Shown: one piece after another, positions 51,649 through 60,770 of the stretch
Position numbering within the stretch: the first letter of the stretch is position 1
Layout of the letters: each line of letters starts with the position of its first letter
Source of the DNA: Candidatus Fermentithermobacillaceae bacterium
GTDB lineage: Bacteria; Bacillota; Sulfobacillia; Fermentithermobacillales; Fermentithermobacillaceae
DNA: 64,000 nucleotides
Assembly: GCA_012841375.1 (NCBI GenBank)
Contig: DUUV01000028.1
Coordinates: 130,602-194,601, forward strand
Reading direction: 5' to 3'
Translations under genes and position numbers: made by a program
The notes under the pieces: generated by a model
Told to the model about the DNA's origin: nothing
What the model saw: the letters and a program-made list of their open reading frames with translations, nothing else
The model's database searches: none

Positions 51649-52203
51649 TTATTTCAGAAGTCCGGCCAGACGCGCTATCTCGTCCGCAACGCTGTCAAGG
51701 TAGTAGAGGGGGTCCCTAGAGTGGGCATCCACGCACCGAATGACCTCTTTCCCCTCATCATCCAGGACACACACCCAGATCGGGCGATACAAAAAATCAA
51801 CCTGTTCATCCATGTACGTGGGAACTCGCCTCAGCTTGTAGACGAAGAAGTCCTTCACATGCTTCTGCGCGCGCTCTCTCACCTGGGGCCAATCGAAACG
51901 GACGGGCAGGAGGAGATCCCCCTGAATGTCGCTGTTCACGGTCGATACTGACCCGGCTATCAAGGACACAAATCCGGAAAACGCGTCGGCGCCCGCTGCA
52001 ATCACGCCTCTCTTGGGAGGAAGTAGCACCCTCTTGACCTCACACCGAAATTTCGCTGACCAGAAGGGCGAGTACATGAGCCTGCATCTAGCCTGGATGC
52101 CGCCGCTCTCGGCGGGCCTTCTGCCCTTCATCTGGGCGGTCTTGAGAGCCGTTTCAACCGCATCTTCTTGTTCGATCGTAGTCTGGACAACGCTGCATTC
52201 CAT
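51649..52203 (-). CDS. Hypothetical protein
   Basis: A 184-residue protein starting at ATG 52203 after a perfect AAGGAGG. It has RLMYSPFWSAKFRCEVKRVL, a hydrophobic AGADAFSGFVSLIAGSV segment and VDFLYRPIWVCVLDDEG; the paired aromatic-Pro-aromatic motifs (SPFW, RPIW) suggest two related halves. No family is recognised. It is 90 bases upstream of the THEP1 gene in the same direction. Confidence 0.7.
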   Translation of the reverse strand: MECSVVQTTIEQEDAVETALKTAQMKGRRPAESGGIQARCRLMYSPFWSAKFRCEVKRVLLPPKRGVIAAGADAFSGFVSLIAGSVSTVNSDIQGDLLLPVRFDWPQVRERAQKHVKDFFVYKLRRVPTYMDEQVDFLYRPIWVCVLDDEGKEVIRCVDAHSRDPLYYLDSVADEIARLAGLLK

Positions 52204-52369
52204 CCGGGCGTCCTCCTTGTTGAGCCGTCGAGGAAAGCCGCCACCCCCTCTTCTCCGGCCGGGAGAAGGCGATGGCGGCCTTCGAGTCATACTCCTTGTC
52301 TGTCACTCAGTCTCGGGTGACAGGCTACGTCTGTCTTTCCCGGGTCTCGCAGGCCTGATATAGGTCCGA

Positions 52370-53848
52370 TTACACCCGGTAGAAGTCGTCCAGAGCCTCA
52401 GGAGGATGGGGCTTCGTGGCCAGGCTCACCATAACGGTGACGATGGCGGAAACCGCAACCCCCAGTATGGACGGCCAAAGGCCTCCTGGGAACGTACTGA
52501 AGGACTGGAACCGGGCCCAGCTCAGCCCGTACCAGAAGAGGCAGCTTGCCGCTCCGGACACCATGCCCGCCACTGCTCCGGCACCGGTTGCTCTAGGCCA
52601 CCAACAAGTGAAGATGATCGGGAAGGTAAAAGCCGACGCTCCTACCGAGAAGGAAAACGCTACCATCCACTGCACCGCCGCGATCGGCCTTACGGCGAAA
52701 GCAAAGCCCAAGACTCCCAGGATCACCGTAACCCAACGGGCTATCTTCATCTCCTGTTCAGGCGTCATGTTCGGGTTCACAAAACGGTGATAGATGTCGC
52801 GAGTGACGGCCGACGAACCGAGGAGCAGCACAGAGTCAACTGTTGACATAACGGCGGCAATGATTGCCGATAGGAGGATGCCGGTGAGCGCAGGGTGGAG
52901 ATAGGTCGCCGCCAGAACCGGAGTAGTGAGATCCCTGTCTTTGAGATCCGGGAGCAGAACCCGTCCGGTCGGACCGAGAATGCCTACGGACATGAAGATG
53001 ATGGACTGGAAGATCACCGCCCAAAGCAGCGCCTGCCGGAGGACCTTGATATTCCTGGCGGCCAGGAAGCGGAAAACTGCGTGCGGAGCTCCACCGATCT
53101 GAAGGAAAGACCAGCTCACCACGTTACCGAAGACCCACATCCCCGTGACAAGCCCGGAGAGCTTGATGAGGTCAGGATTTATGGCCTTGAGCGACTCGTG
53201 CATGGCGCTGAGGCCGCCGGCCTGGTTCAGTACCGTCGGGATAAGGAACAGGAAACCGCCTATCATCACAAATCCCTGAATGAGGTCGGTGTAGGCATCG
53301 CCCAGCATACCCGCTGCGCCGGTGTAGACGATGGTGACAATGGCCGCAATGACGAGCGCGGGCACATACTCCCACCCTATAAGCACCTGCATGATGTTGG
53401 CCGCGGCCTTGAACTGGGCTGCCAACAGAGGTACGTAGAAGAGGACGACAAGGACCGCGTACACAAGACGGGCAGAGGGCGAGTAACGCTTTTCGAATAT
53501 GTCGCCGTAGGTCAGAGCGTTGATCCTCTGGGCAATCTTCCTGATACGCTCGCCGACGGTGATAAAGGTTGCCCATGGGGCGGCCGTCGAGCTGATGGAC
53601 ACGGGTACATAGTTGTAGCCCAAGTTGGCGCCGGTGCCGACAGAACCTATGACCGTACCGGCGCTCATCTGCGTCGCAGCGTAACTGAAGCCTGTAGTCG
53701 CCGGGCCCAACGTCCGACCGGCCACGAAGAAGTCATCCGATGACTTGTTGCGTTTGCTCAAGTATAGGCCCAGAAGAAGAGTTCCGATCATGTATATGAC
53801 CAGGACAACGCTGGTCCAGATCCTGCCTTCGCCTATGATATCAGTCAT
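52370..53848 (-). CDS. Sodium:solute symporter (SSF/SSS family)
   Basis: The 492-residue protein has about 13 transmembrane helices. The SSF signatures are GLYLSKRNKSSDDFFVAGR, GFSYAATQMSAGTVIGSVG, YTGAAGMLGDAYTDLIQG and IIAAVMSTVDSVLLLGSSAV (Na2-site helix). ATG 53848 follows GGGGGGAAAACG. It overlaps the small membrane gene by 8 bases, an arrangement like PanF/YhdT. In the operon with an M20 peptidase and an amidohydrolase it probably imports their peptide, amide or acid substrate. Confidence 0.93.
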   Translation of the reverse strand: MTDIIGEGRIWTSVVLVIYMIGTLLLGLYLSKRNKSSDDFFVAGRTLGPATTGFSYAATQMSAGTVIGSVGTGANLGYNYVPVSISSTAAPWATFITVGERIRKIAQRINALTYGDIFEKRYSPSARLVYAVLVVLFYVPLLAAQFKAAANIMQVLIGWEYVPALVIAAIVTIVYTGAAGMLGDAYTDLIQGFVMIGGFLFLIPTVLNQAGGLSAMHESLKAINPDLIKLSGLVTGMWVFGNVVSWSFLQIGGAPHAVFRFLAARNIKVLRQALLWAVIFQSIIFMSVGILGPTGRVLLPDLKDRDLTTPVLAATYLHPALTGILLSAIIAAVMSTVDSVLLLGSSAVTRDIYHRFVNPNMTPEQEMKIARWVTVILGVLGFAFAVRPIAAVQWMVAFSFSVGASAFTFPIIFTCWWPRATGAGAVAGMVSGAASCLFWYGLSWARFQSFSTFPGGLWPSILGVAVSAIVTVMVSLATKPHPPEALDDFYRV

Positions 53849-54056
53849 CGTTTTCCCCCCTGTTCGACCGAACGACGTGGACGATACTCCAGACAATCAG
53901 AACACCGTAAGAAATGTAGCAGACGAGCCATACTCCCCAATCCAACCCCATGGGGCCCATGGGCCATTCGAAGTTGGAGGCAAGCGCTAGGAACAGGATA
54001 AAAGCAATCATGGCGATGAAACGGGACCAAGGGACCTTTACCCAGTTTCTTTCCAA
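53841..54056 (-). CDS. Small membrane protein accompanying the SSF symporter
   Basis: This 71-residue protein has two hydrophobic helices (FIAMIAFILFLALASNF and GVWLVCYISYGVLIVWSIVH) and a charged C-terminus. Small two-TM partners (YhdT/DUF997-like, DUF3311-like) often precede SSF transporters and are thought to be auxiliary subunits. It overlaps the symporter start by 8 bases, which supports 1:1 coupled translation. Confidence 0.8.
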   Translation of the reverse strand: MERNWVKVPWSRFIAMIAFILFLALASNFEWPMGPMGLDWGVWLVCYISYGVLIVWSIVHVVRSNRGENDD

Positions 54057-54177
54057 ACCTTACACCTCCGTGTGCGGATGGTTTTATGAAAAGCGGATCG
54101 TTCTTCGCGGGCGGTGCCACCCCCCTCCGCTAAATAGGACTGGAGTCGCCATGTCGAGGGCGGTCAGAACCGGCCAC

Positions 54178-55314
54178 TCACCCCATCTCGGTGATGAGCC
54201 TTACCAGGAGAGCGATCCGCCCTGGGATGGCGTCGATCACCATGTGCTCGTGAATCGCGTGACTCCCGTCGCCTACTGCGCCGAGACCATCGAGCGTGGG
54301 GACTCCCAATGCGGCGGTGAAGTTGCCGTCACTTCCCGCGCCGGTGGCGGACTCGGTGAGTTCGAAGCCCAGTTCGGCGGCGAAAGCCTTTGCCTGTTGG
54401 AAGAGGCGGGCGATCCCTTCAGACCTCTCCATGGGCGGCCTCACCATGCCCCCGGTGACATTGACTGAGATCCCGCTTCTGGTCGGCTTGAGTCCGAAGA
54501 GGGCCGATTCCACCCTCGCCGCCTCAGAAGCGTTTGCCACGCGGACATCCACCTCTGCCGAAGCCCTGGCGGCGACCACATTGGAACGGCTGCCGCCGCT
54601 TACGACTCCGACGTTCACCGTTGTGCCCGTCTGGAAGTCGGTGAGGGCGTGCAGGGCAAGGATGTGATGGGCCAGTTCGCCTATGGCGCTGACGCCGCGC
54701 TCGGGGTCGGAACCTGAGTGAGCAGACACTCCCGTTACCTGAATGCTGAAGGTACCCTGACCTTTTCTCGATGTCTTTAGCCCGCCCCCTCGGACGCTGG
54801 GCTCCAGCACAAGGACAAACTCGCTCTTCTTGGCTTCCTCTTCAATGAGCGCCCTAGAGGACGTGCTCCCTATCTCTTCATCTGAGTTGAACACCATGAC
54901 GAGCTTCCGGTTCATCTTGATACCCAACTGCTTGATAGCCCTGATGGCTTCCAGCGTGTAGAGGAACCCGGCCTTCATGTCGTAGATCCCGGGACCCCAT
55001 ACCTTGCCGTCCTCAACCCTGAACGGGCGTCTGGCTACCTCTCCCACAGGCCAAACGGTATCCATGTGGCAGAGGACAAGTACCTGCTTGTCTCCTTGCC
55101 CCCAAGTCAGTTTGAGGTTGTCTCCACGGTCGGTTCCGGGAAAAACCTCGCAGGTTGCCCCTTCCGCCTCGAAGACTCCCCGAAGAAACGCGGAGAACCG
55201 GTTGACTGCCTGCGGGTCGGTAGACGGCGACTCGTGTTCCACCAACTCTTTCGCGAACTCGAGCATCTCTGGGATGCGATTTTCAAAGTGCCTAACCAAT
55301 GCGTTGTCTGCCAC
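54178..55314 (-). CDS. M20 family metallopeptidase (carboxypeptidase G2-like)
   Basis: The metal and catalytic residues lie in VLCHMDTVWPVGE, GIYDMKAGF, FNSDEEIGSTSSR (Glu pair) and VLEPS, with the final His in DGSHAIHEHMV. Length (378 residues) and GVSAHSGSDPERGVSAI (dimerisation-domain His) fit glutamate carboxypeptidase-type M20 enzymes. It is 11 bases downstream of the amidohydrolase and shares its sigma-54 promoter. It hydrolyses an N-acyl amino acid or dipeptide; the exact substrate is unknown. Confidence 0.94.
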   Translation of the reverse strand: MADNALVRHFENRIPEMLEFAKELVEHESPSTDPQAVNRFSAFLRGVFEAEGATCEVFPGTDRGDNLKLTWGQGDKQVLVLCHMDTVWPVGEVARRPFRVEDGKVWGPGIYDMKAGFLYTLEAIRAIKQLGIKMNRKLVMVFNSDEEIGSTSSRALIEEEAKKSEFVLVLEPSVRGGGLKTSRKGQGTFSIQVTGVSAHSGSDPERGVSAIGELAHHILALHALTDFQTGTTVNVGVVSGGSRSNVVAARASAEVDVRVANASEAARVESALFGLKPTRSGISVNVTGGMVRPPMERSEGIARLFQQAKAFAAELGFELTESATGAGSDGNFTAALGVPTLDGLGAVGDGSHAIHEHMVIDAIPGRIALLVRLITEMG

Positions 55315-55325
55315 CGTACAGCCTC

Positions 55326-56495
55326 CTAAGCCCGGACTAGTTTGCCACCTTTGATCACTGCGACTACGTTGGCCGAATCCTCGATCTTCTCGACCGGGTT
55401 TCCGTCAAACACGGCAATGTCGGCCAGTTTGCCCGGGACCAGGCTGCCGAGTGTCGAATCCAGACCAATGCAGCGTGCCGCGTTGGACGTCACTCCCACT
55501 ATGGCGTCCTTGGGACTCATCCCCGACTTCACGACTTCCTCCAGGCAGAAAGAGAGCTTGCCGTGGGGAGCGTAGGGGTTGCCGCCGGCGTCGGTGCCAA
55601 TGGCGATGTCCAACTCGTGCTTGAGGGCGATCTCCATGGTCTTGGCCGCTCTCGACCTAAGAGGCATCATCCTCCTAATCCAATCAGGGTCTAGGTTGGG
55701 AAACATGTTTTCGTGGCCAGGAGTGACCACCATAAAAGTCCCCCGGTCTTTCATCATCTTGGCGCCTTCCTCGTCCAGTAGGCTGCAGTGGTCGACCATA
55801 TCAACGCCGCCTTGGACGACGCGCTTGATGCCGTCGGCACCGTGGGCATGGACGCCGACCCGCCTGTAGTTCGAGTGGGCTACCTCACAGGCAGCCTTGA
55901 TCTCATCCAGTTCAAGCTGAATAGCGTTGAGGTTTTGCCCGGGAGTAGCTCCGCCTCCCGTGGCCATCAGTTTGATGATGTCCGCTCCGGCTTTGATCTG
56001 TTCCCTAACGGCCTCTCGGAACTCGGCCGGTCCATTGGCTTCCCGGGCGATAATCCAGCAGTGACCGCCGGTGGCTGTGACCATCTTCCCCGAAGCGAGC
56101 ATTCTGGGCCCCAGGAGCACACCTTCGTCCACATACTTCTTCATTGAGATGTCCAGATGCTCAAACCCGCCAACATCCCTGCAGGTGGTGATTCCCGCAA
56201 GGAGAGTGACTCTGAGACTTTCGATGGCCTCAAACGCCATTTTGTCTCGCGGGTCCTTGGCCAGCTTGAACAAGCTCTCTCTACCGTTGAACGAGAGATG
56301 GGTGTGAGTGTCTATGAGTCCCGGTAATACCGTATAGGCCGAGTAATCCAGGTTGAGGTCAAAGGGTCCTTCAGGTTCCTGGTCCGATACTGACTCGATG
56401 ATCTCATCCCGGAGAACGACGTAGACGTTCTTCCGGACTTCGGAGCTCTTGAGCCCGTCGAAGAACTTACCGGCTTTGATGAGCGTTCTCGCCAC
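55326..56495 (-). CDS. Amidohydrolase family protein (prolidase/imidazolonepropionase-like)
   Basis: A complete binuclear amidohydrolase barrel: VLPGLIDTHTHLS (HxH), ADIIKLMATGG (bridging Lys), VGVHAHGADG, MVDHCSLLD and IAIGTDAGGNPYAPHG (final Asp). A C-terminal LGSLVPGKLADIAVFDGNP closes the composite domain. It resembles Sgx9260/Xaa-Arg or Xaa-Pro dipeptidases. GTG 56495 follows GGAGGT by seven bases. It is the first gene after the sigma-54 promoter at 56564 and heads the amide/peptide utilisation operon. Confidence 0.93.
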   Translation of the reverse strand: MARTLIKAGKFFDGLKSSEVRKNVYVVLRDEIIESVSDQEPEGPFDLNLDYSAYTVLPGLIDTHTHLSFNGRESLFKLAKDPRDKMAFEAIESLRVTLLAGITTCRDVGGFEHLDISMKKYVDEGVLLGPRMLASGKMVTATGGHCWIIAREANGPAEFREAVREQIKAGADIIKLMATGGGATPGQNLNAIQLELDEIKAACEVAHSNYRRVGVHAHGADGIKRVVQGGVDMVDHCSLLDEEGAKMMKDRGTFMVVTPGHENMFPNLDPDWIRRMMPLRSRAAKTMEIALKHELDIAIGTDAGGNPYAPHGKLSFCLEEVVKSGMSPKDAIVGVTSNAARCIGLDSTLGSLVPGKLADIAVFDGNPVEKIEDSANVVAVIKGGKLVRA

Positions 56496-56563
56496 AACGA
56501 ATACCTCCTATGCGTGATCTTGACCGCAAAACCAACCCGGGCCTGGCGCTTGCAGAATGTTGT

Positions 56564-56579
56564 AGCAAGACCCGTGCCA
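56564..56579 (-). promoter_or_regulatory. Sigma-54 promoter of the amidohydrolase/M20/symporter operon
   Basis: The minus strand reads TGGCACGGGTCTTGCT, an exact match to TGGCACG-N4-TTGCW, giving a leader of about 58 bases before GTG 56495. It lies in the 417-base gap downstream of a sigma-54 activator gene. Confidence 0.88.
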
Positions 56580-56887
56580 CTCTTGACCAGTCTTGGTGGT
56601 CCCTTACCTATCATGGCACGATGCTGCAGTCTTATTAGCGGGGTGCCCACCCAGGTCAGACGGAGAATGCTGCTATGGAGTATCGGACTCTGGTCGTGAC
56701 ACCTTGTGTTGGAGGGGCTGCTGCGGCAGACAAGTGACAAGTCAGAGGAAATGGAGCTAAATAGGTTCTCTGTCTTCGAATTGGGATGCCCATTTCGCCG
56801 GGGAATCGCCCAATCAAGACCCATTTGCGGGCCCGGTCTCCCATTGACCTGGGAGGTACCTGCTTGGCCTTTAGTCTTGGCAGGTGG

Positions 56888-56904
56888 CGCCGGATCATCC
56901 GGCG
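56888..56904. promoter_or_regulatory. 17-bp near-perfect palindrome downstream of the activator gene
   Basis: CGCCGGAT-C-ATCCGGCG has perfect 8-bp arms. It lies 8 bases past the activator stop and about 310 bases upstream of the sigma-54 promoter. With no T tract it is more likely an enhancer site or a non-canonical hairpin than a rho-independent terminator. Nothing else was recognised between 56580 and 56887. Confidence 0.5.
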
Positions 56905-56912
56905 TGTGTCGT

Positions 56913-59090
56913 TCAGCGGGACAGATGATGCTGCACCAATCTCCAGCCGAGGTCGGTCAAGGTTGACCCGCTCCGGCCACGGACGGCCTTCACCAGACCT
57001 ATCTCACCGAGATACCGGAGTCGATGCCTGACCTGCCCGGGAGTCAGATCAAAACCGCTTCCGGCCAAGGCGGCGGCAAGACTGGATCGGCCTGTGCTGC
57101 GGCCTGAGCGCTCGCCGATGGCCTTCAGAACGGCAACCAGCTCGTCGCTCCGGCCCGATCTCCTGATGGACTCCAGGGCACGGTTGGCGACACCGGCAGT
57201 ATCATCCGGGGCCAATGGCACGTGAGGGAAACCGGGCTGCCCGCAAAGTGCTTTGCCTTCTGCGTCCGCTTCGCCGTTTACCCGCGGTACTCCGACCAGG
57301 TTGCGCGCTTCCGGCAGAGCAGGGATGTCCATAGTCGCGGTGCCAGCCAAGGGCATGAGCTTCCGGAGATTGGCGACAACCTCGCTGTCGTCATCGGCCA
57401 TGCTGACCGAATACCTTACCAGTTCCTCGAGTTCCCGGACATTGCCCGGCCAGTGCCAGTCCATCATTCTCTTGACGGTGGCTTCATCCACACGAACGAG
57501 TCGCTTCAGGTACTTCATCACAAAGTGTTTGAGAAGGAGCGGGACGTCCTCGGGCCTCTCCCGAAGAGGAGGAATCCGCATAGGGAAAGCGCAAAGCCTG
57601 TAATAGAGGTCGCGTCTGAAGCGCCCTTCGCGAACCGCGCCTGACAGGTCCTGGTTGCTCGCCGCGATCACCCGCACATTCACGGGGATGAGCGCGGACC
57701 CGCCCACCCTTGTGATCTCGCGCTCCTGCAGAACGCGTAGGAGACTCACCTGAACAGACGGGCTCATGTCTGCGATCTCGTCAAGAAACAAGGTGCCCTT
57801 GTCTGCAAGCTCAAAGAGGCCTGCCTTCCCTTCACGCCTTGCGCCCGTGAATGCGCCGCTTTCGTACCCGAAGAGCTCGCTCTGCACCAGTTGTTCCGGG
57901 AGGGCGGCGATGTTATGGGCGACAAAGGGCCCATTTCTCATCGGAGAGGCGTTATGGATAGCATGAGCGAAGAGCTCTTTGCCCGTACCCGTCTCTCCCT
58001 GGATAAAAACATTGGTGCTTGACATGGCCAGCCGTTTGGCGTTTCTGATGGCTCGTTTTATGGCAGGGCTCTCACCTATGATGTCTTCGAAAACGTAACG
58101 GGCGGTGCGGTTCCCGCTGTATATCGCGCGGACAAGCGCTCCCCGGGCCTTTTCCACCGCTCTGGATTCCCGGGCGGTGACAATCAGGCGCTGCCCGGTT
58201 CCACGGGAAGTGGCCCGAAAAGTGACCACAAATCTCTTCCCTTTGATCTCCTGGACACGGTCCACCTCGGCAACGCCCGTACGCAGGACTTGAGCCATGA
58301 TCGCTGCGGGGAACCATTCCGTGAGTCTCCTCCCCGCCCCGGCGCTCCTATCTAAGCCTAAGACGAGGGCGGCGGTGGTATTGAGTGTGTGGATCCTGAG
58401 GTCTTCATCGGCCATGATGACTGCGTCGTGGACGCTGTCCAGTATGGCCTCCAAATCATTCCTGGCCGAGTCTACCCGCCGGAAAAGGTCGGCTTGTTCT
58501 CTGATAACCCTGACGACTCCCTGATAGTTCGAGGCGTTCTCCTTGGCTATGCCGTCCAAGGAAATGCCCAGGACCAGCCCGACCTCTACAAGGCTGGAAG
58601 CGTCGATGGGACGGGTACCTACATCGTACACGGTGGCTATGGAACCCGGGACGATGCCGGGCAAACCGGGAGTCACCGCGATCGTCGGGCGAGGCTTGGT
58701 CAGGACAGCGCCCGGCCACCACGGGATGAGATTGAGCATGTCCAGCCCAAAGGCGGCGATAAGCTGAGCGGTTTCCCTGGAGACGTCTTCTGCGTTGTTC
58801 ACCACCAGCACGTTGGTCTTGGGTTCGAGGGTGAAAAGGGGCCCCAGTCTCGAAGGGTCAAGGGTGCGTCTGGAAACCAGTACCTTCGGGTCCGAGCCTC
58901 TGAACCGCAGAACCTTCCTGCAATCTGCGCTGGAAAGCAGCACTACTTTGGCTTCGCCGCAGTCAACGCTCTCGACCGCGTCGAGCGAGAATCCCTTGAC
59001 GGATATGTGCTCTGGCAAGAACGCCTTAAGCTGGCGGTCGAATACATCGTAAGTCTCCTGTGACTTGGTGACAAATATGAGATCGGTCAA
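56913..59090 (-). CDS. Sigma-54-dependent activator with unusual sensor and winged-helix-like C-terminus
   Basis: An N-terminal region of about 190 residues of unrecognised type (LTDLIFVTKSQETYDVFDRQ) is followed by a PAS domain (ILDSVHDAVIMADEDLRIHT). The AAA+ module has QGETGTGKE (Walker A), SGAFTGA (sigma-54 contact) and LFLDEIADM (Walker B). The C-terminus lacks the usual Fis HTH and instead ends in a winged-helix-like segment (LTPGQVRHRLRYLGEIGLVK). The likely start is TTG 59090, five bases after GAGGTGA; a longer frame begins at 59135. It lies directly upstream of the sigma-54-controlled amide/peptide operon. Confidence 0.9.
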   Translation of the reverse strand: MTDLIFVTKSQETYDVFDRQLKAFLPEHISVKGFSLDAVESVDCGEAKVVLLSSADCRKVLRFRGSDPKVLVSRRTLDPSRLGPLFTLEPKTNVLVVNNAEDVSRETAQLIAAFGLDMLNLIPWWPGAVLTKPRPTIAVTPGLPGIVPGSIATVYDVGTRPIDASSLVEVGLVLGISLDGIAKENASNYQGVVRVIREQADLFRRVDSARNDLEAILDSVHDAVIMADEDLRIHTLNTTAALVLGLDRSAGAGRRLTEWFPAAIMAQVLRTGVAEVDRVQEIKGKRFVVTFRATSRGTGQRLIVTARESRAVEKARGALVRAIYSGNRTARYVFEDIIGESPAIKRAIRNAKRLAMSSTNVFIQGETGTGKELFAHAIHNASPMRNGPFVAHNIAALPEQLVQSELFGYESGAFTGARREGKAGLFELADKGTLFLDEIADMSPSVQVSLLRVLQEREITRVGGSALIPVNVRVIAASNQDLSGAVREGRFRRDLYYRLCAFPMRIPPLRERPEDVPLLLKHFVMKYLKRLVRVDEATVKRMMDWHWPGNVRELEELVRYSVSMADDDSEVVANLRKLMPLAGTATMDIPALPEARNLVGVPRVNGEADAEGKALCGQPGFPHVPLAPDDTAGVANRALESIRRSGRSDELVAVLKAIGERSGRSTGRSSLAAALAGSGFDLTPGQVRHRLRYLGEIGLVKAVRGRSGSTLTDLGWRLVQHHLSR

Positions 59091-59195
59091 CGGACTCACC
59101 TCGCGGACAACGAATAGAAGAGCCTCCTTCCCCAAGTTTACCAGGAAGGAGGCGTACTAAGATCACGCTTCCAGACGATTACCTGTCGTTTGTCG

Positions 59196-59810
59196 CTACT
59201 CGACCACGGGGCCCTCTCCAGGCGCCTTGTCTCCGTTCTCCGGCTTTGGGTTCGGGTCGTCGGGGCGGACTTCCCCGGTAGGTCCTTCGCTCTCCCCGGG
59301 TCGGGCCTCTGCCTCACCGGTAGGAGCCCCGGCGTCAGCGACCCCGGGTTCAACCTGATCGACACCGACCACAGGTTCGGCGACACCGGTCTCGGGACCC
59401 CACGGTAAGCTAAAAGGATACCCCTTACGCACGCCATCGCGCCATACGAGGGCGGCAATCGTCAGGTTCGCCAAGAGCACTATGGTTGAGACCGTCCTTA
59501 TCGTCGCGATCTCCCTGGAAACGTCCGACCCCGCGATCCAAAAGGAAATGGAGAGCAAGAGCGGGTAACCTATGAGAACCGTTGAGCCCATATACGCCAT
59601 GATGTCGTTCTTGAGCCTGCTCCGGGACCACTCACCCCTTACCTCCAGAGCGTACACATACCCCAACAAGACGGGCAGGATGTAGGGAACTAGACCCCGC
59701 ACAAGATTGGGCTGTCTTATCCAGTAGAGTACCATCTCGGTAACATTCCTGATGGCGCTCTCGAAGTAGCATCCTGCGACTACCAGCGTGATTCTGTAGA
59801 GCCATTTCAA
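59196..59810 (-). CDS. Hypothetical membrane protein with acidic proline-rich tail
   Basis: TTG 59810 follows GGGGAGGT by seven bases; the longer frame upstream lacks a ribosome binding site. About four transmembrane helices (ITLVVAGCYFESA, LVPYILPVLLGYVYAL, GSTVLIGYPLLLSISFWI, ISTIVLLANLTIAALVW-like) are followed by a roughly 65-residue tail rich in Pro, Glu and Gly (GPTGEVRPDDPNPKPENGD). No family recognised. Confidence 0.65.
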   Translation of the reverse strand: MKWLYRITLVVAGCYFESAIRNVTEMVLYWIRQPNLVRGLVPYILPVLLGYVYALEVRGEWSRSRLKNDIMAYMGSTVLIGYPLLLSISFWIAGSDVSREIATIRTVSTIVLLANLTIAALVWRDGVRKGYPFSLPWGPETGVAEPVVGVDQVEPGVADAGAPTGEAEARPGESEGPTGEVRPDDPNPKPENGDKAPGEGPVVE

Positions 59811-60013
59811 TGTAAGAACCTCCCCTGGCTGGAGCTGTACCGCGCGGGTCACAGCCGGCCGCCGTACCGCCAGGTGGAGACCACTGGATGCAACCCGGTA
59901 ACACGTCTTCATGTTATCATTTGCAGGCCAAGTCGCTACTCCGATAATGTTAACAATTCGTTCCGTCCAACACCCTGCCTCACGTTGTCTCAAAGATCGT
60001 CTTGGGCCTTCGG

Positions 60014-60745
60014 CTAGGACGCATCCAGCCCGAAACGGCTCCTCAGCCTGGCCACCCCGGCTTCATCCAAGTCGCAAAGCAGGCGCAACGCCTCCATTAG
60101 GCGCACGGCCGCGTCCACCGGAATGGCGTAGACGGAATCACCGGGTCGCCCACGCACCTCCAAGCCGATTTCAGCAAAAGACACCCCATCGGCCTTGGGT
60201 CCGATTATCCACTCCATAGGGACCACCCAAGGCCGCGAAGGAGTCACGTCGCCCCGGTACTCCGCGGGACCCATCGCTTGCGCCAAGCCAATGACCCGCC
60301 GAACCGGCGAAGTCACGTATATAAAGAACAGGGTGCCTTCCTGTATTTGCTTGGCCAGTCGTTCCTTTCCCGACGGGAAACTTACGGTACAGTACGGAAT
60401 GCCCACGTCCAGTGACCGGTAGAATGTCGGATACACCAGTTTGATGGAGTAGGGGTCCCCAAGTGAGTTGTGGACGAGTCCGGGAGTCTCCGCCGCGCGA
60501 CCGGCGGCCTTTCGTCCGGACCGGCCGATTGCCTCCCGGGCGTCAGCTTCGGCGACCGGCCTTGTCTCGCCTCCGCCTGTGTCCTCTTTTCCGTCAGTCT
60601 CTTCACCGGACACGGCGCCTACCGGTGTGGTGACCTGCCGGTTCTCACCGTAACCATCGTCACTCAAGATCAGTGCCTGGAGCACTGCGATAGCCTTTTC
60701 GATATCGTCCAAGCGGCGCTCCACCGCTTCGATCCGCTTGCTCAT
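60014..60745 (-). CDS. Hypothetical protein with probable EVE/PUA-like domain
   Basis: It begins with a short coiled coil (IEAVERRLDDIEKAIAVLQ), then a low-complexity linker. From about residue 95 a domain runs through LAKQIQEGTLFFIYVTSPVR, RVIGLAQAMGPAEYR and VVPMEWIIGPK. The 'FFIYVTSP...VIGLA' pattern is that of EVE/ASCH-PUA folds, which bind modified bases or RNA in other proteins. ATG 60745 follows GGAGGT. It sits between the AroM gene (25 bases upstream) and the membrane protein gene. The domain call is moderate. Confidence 0.6.
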   Translation of the reverse strand: MSKRIEAVERRLDDIEKAIAVLQALILSDDGYGENRQVTTPVGAVSGEETDGKEDTGGGETRPVAEADAREAIGRSGRKAAGRAAETPGLVHNSLGDPYSIKLVYPTFYRSLDVGIPYCTVSFPSGKERLAKQIQEGTLFFIYVTSPVRRVIGLAQAMGPAEYRGDVTPSRPWVVPMEWIIGPKADGVSFAEIGLEVRGRPGDSVYAIPVDAAVRLMEALRLLCDLDEAGVARLRSRFGLDAS

Positions 60746-60770
60746 GAAACACCTCCAGAAGTCGTTGACG

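Noticed and set aside
54104-54119. TGGCACC sequence on the minus strand upstream of the symporter pair, considered as a fourth sigma-54 promoter
   Set aside because: The -24 half is good but the -12 half reads GCGAA, without GC at the required position.
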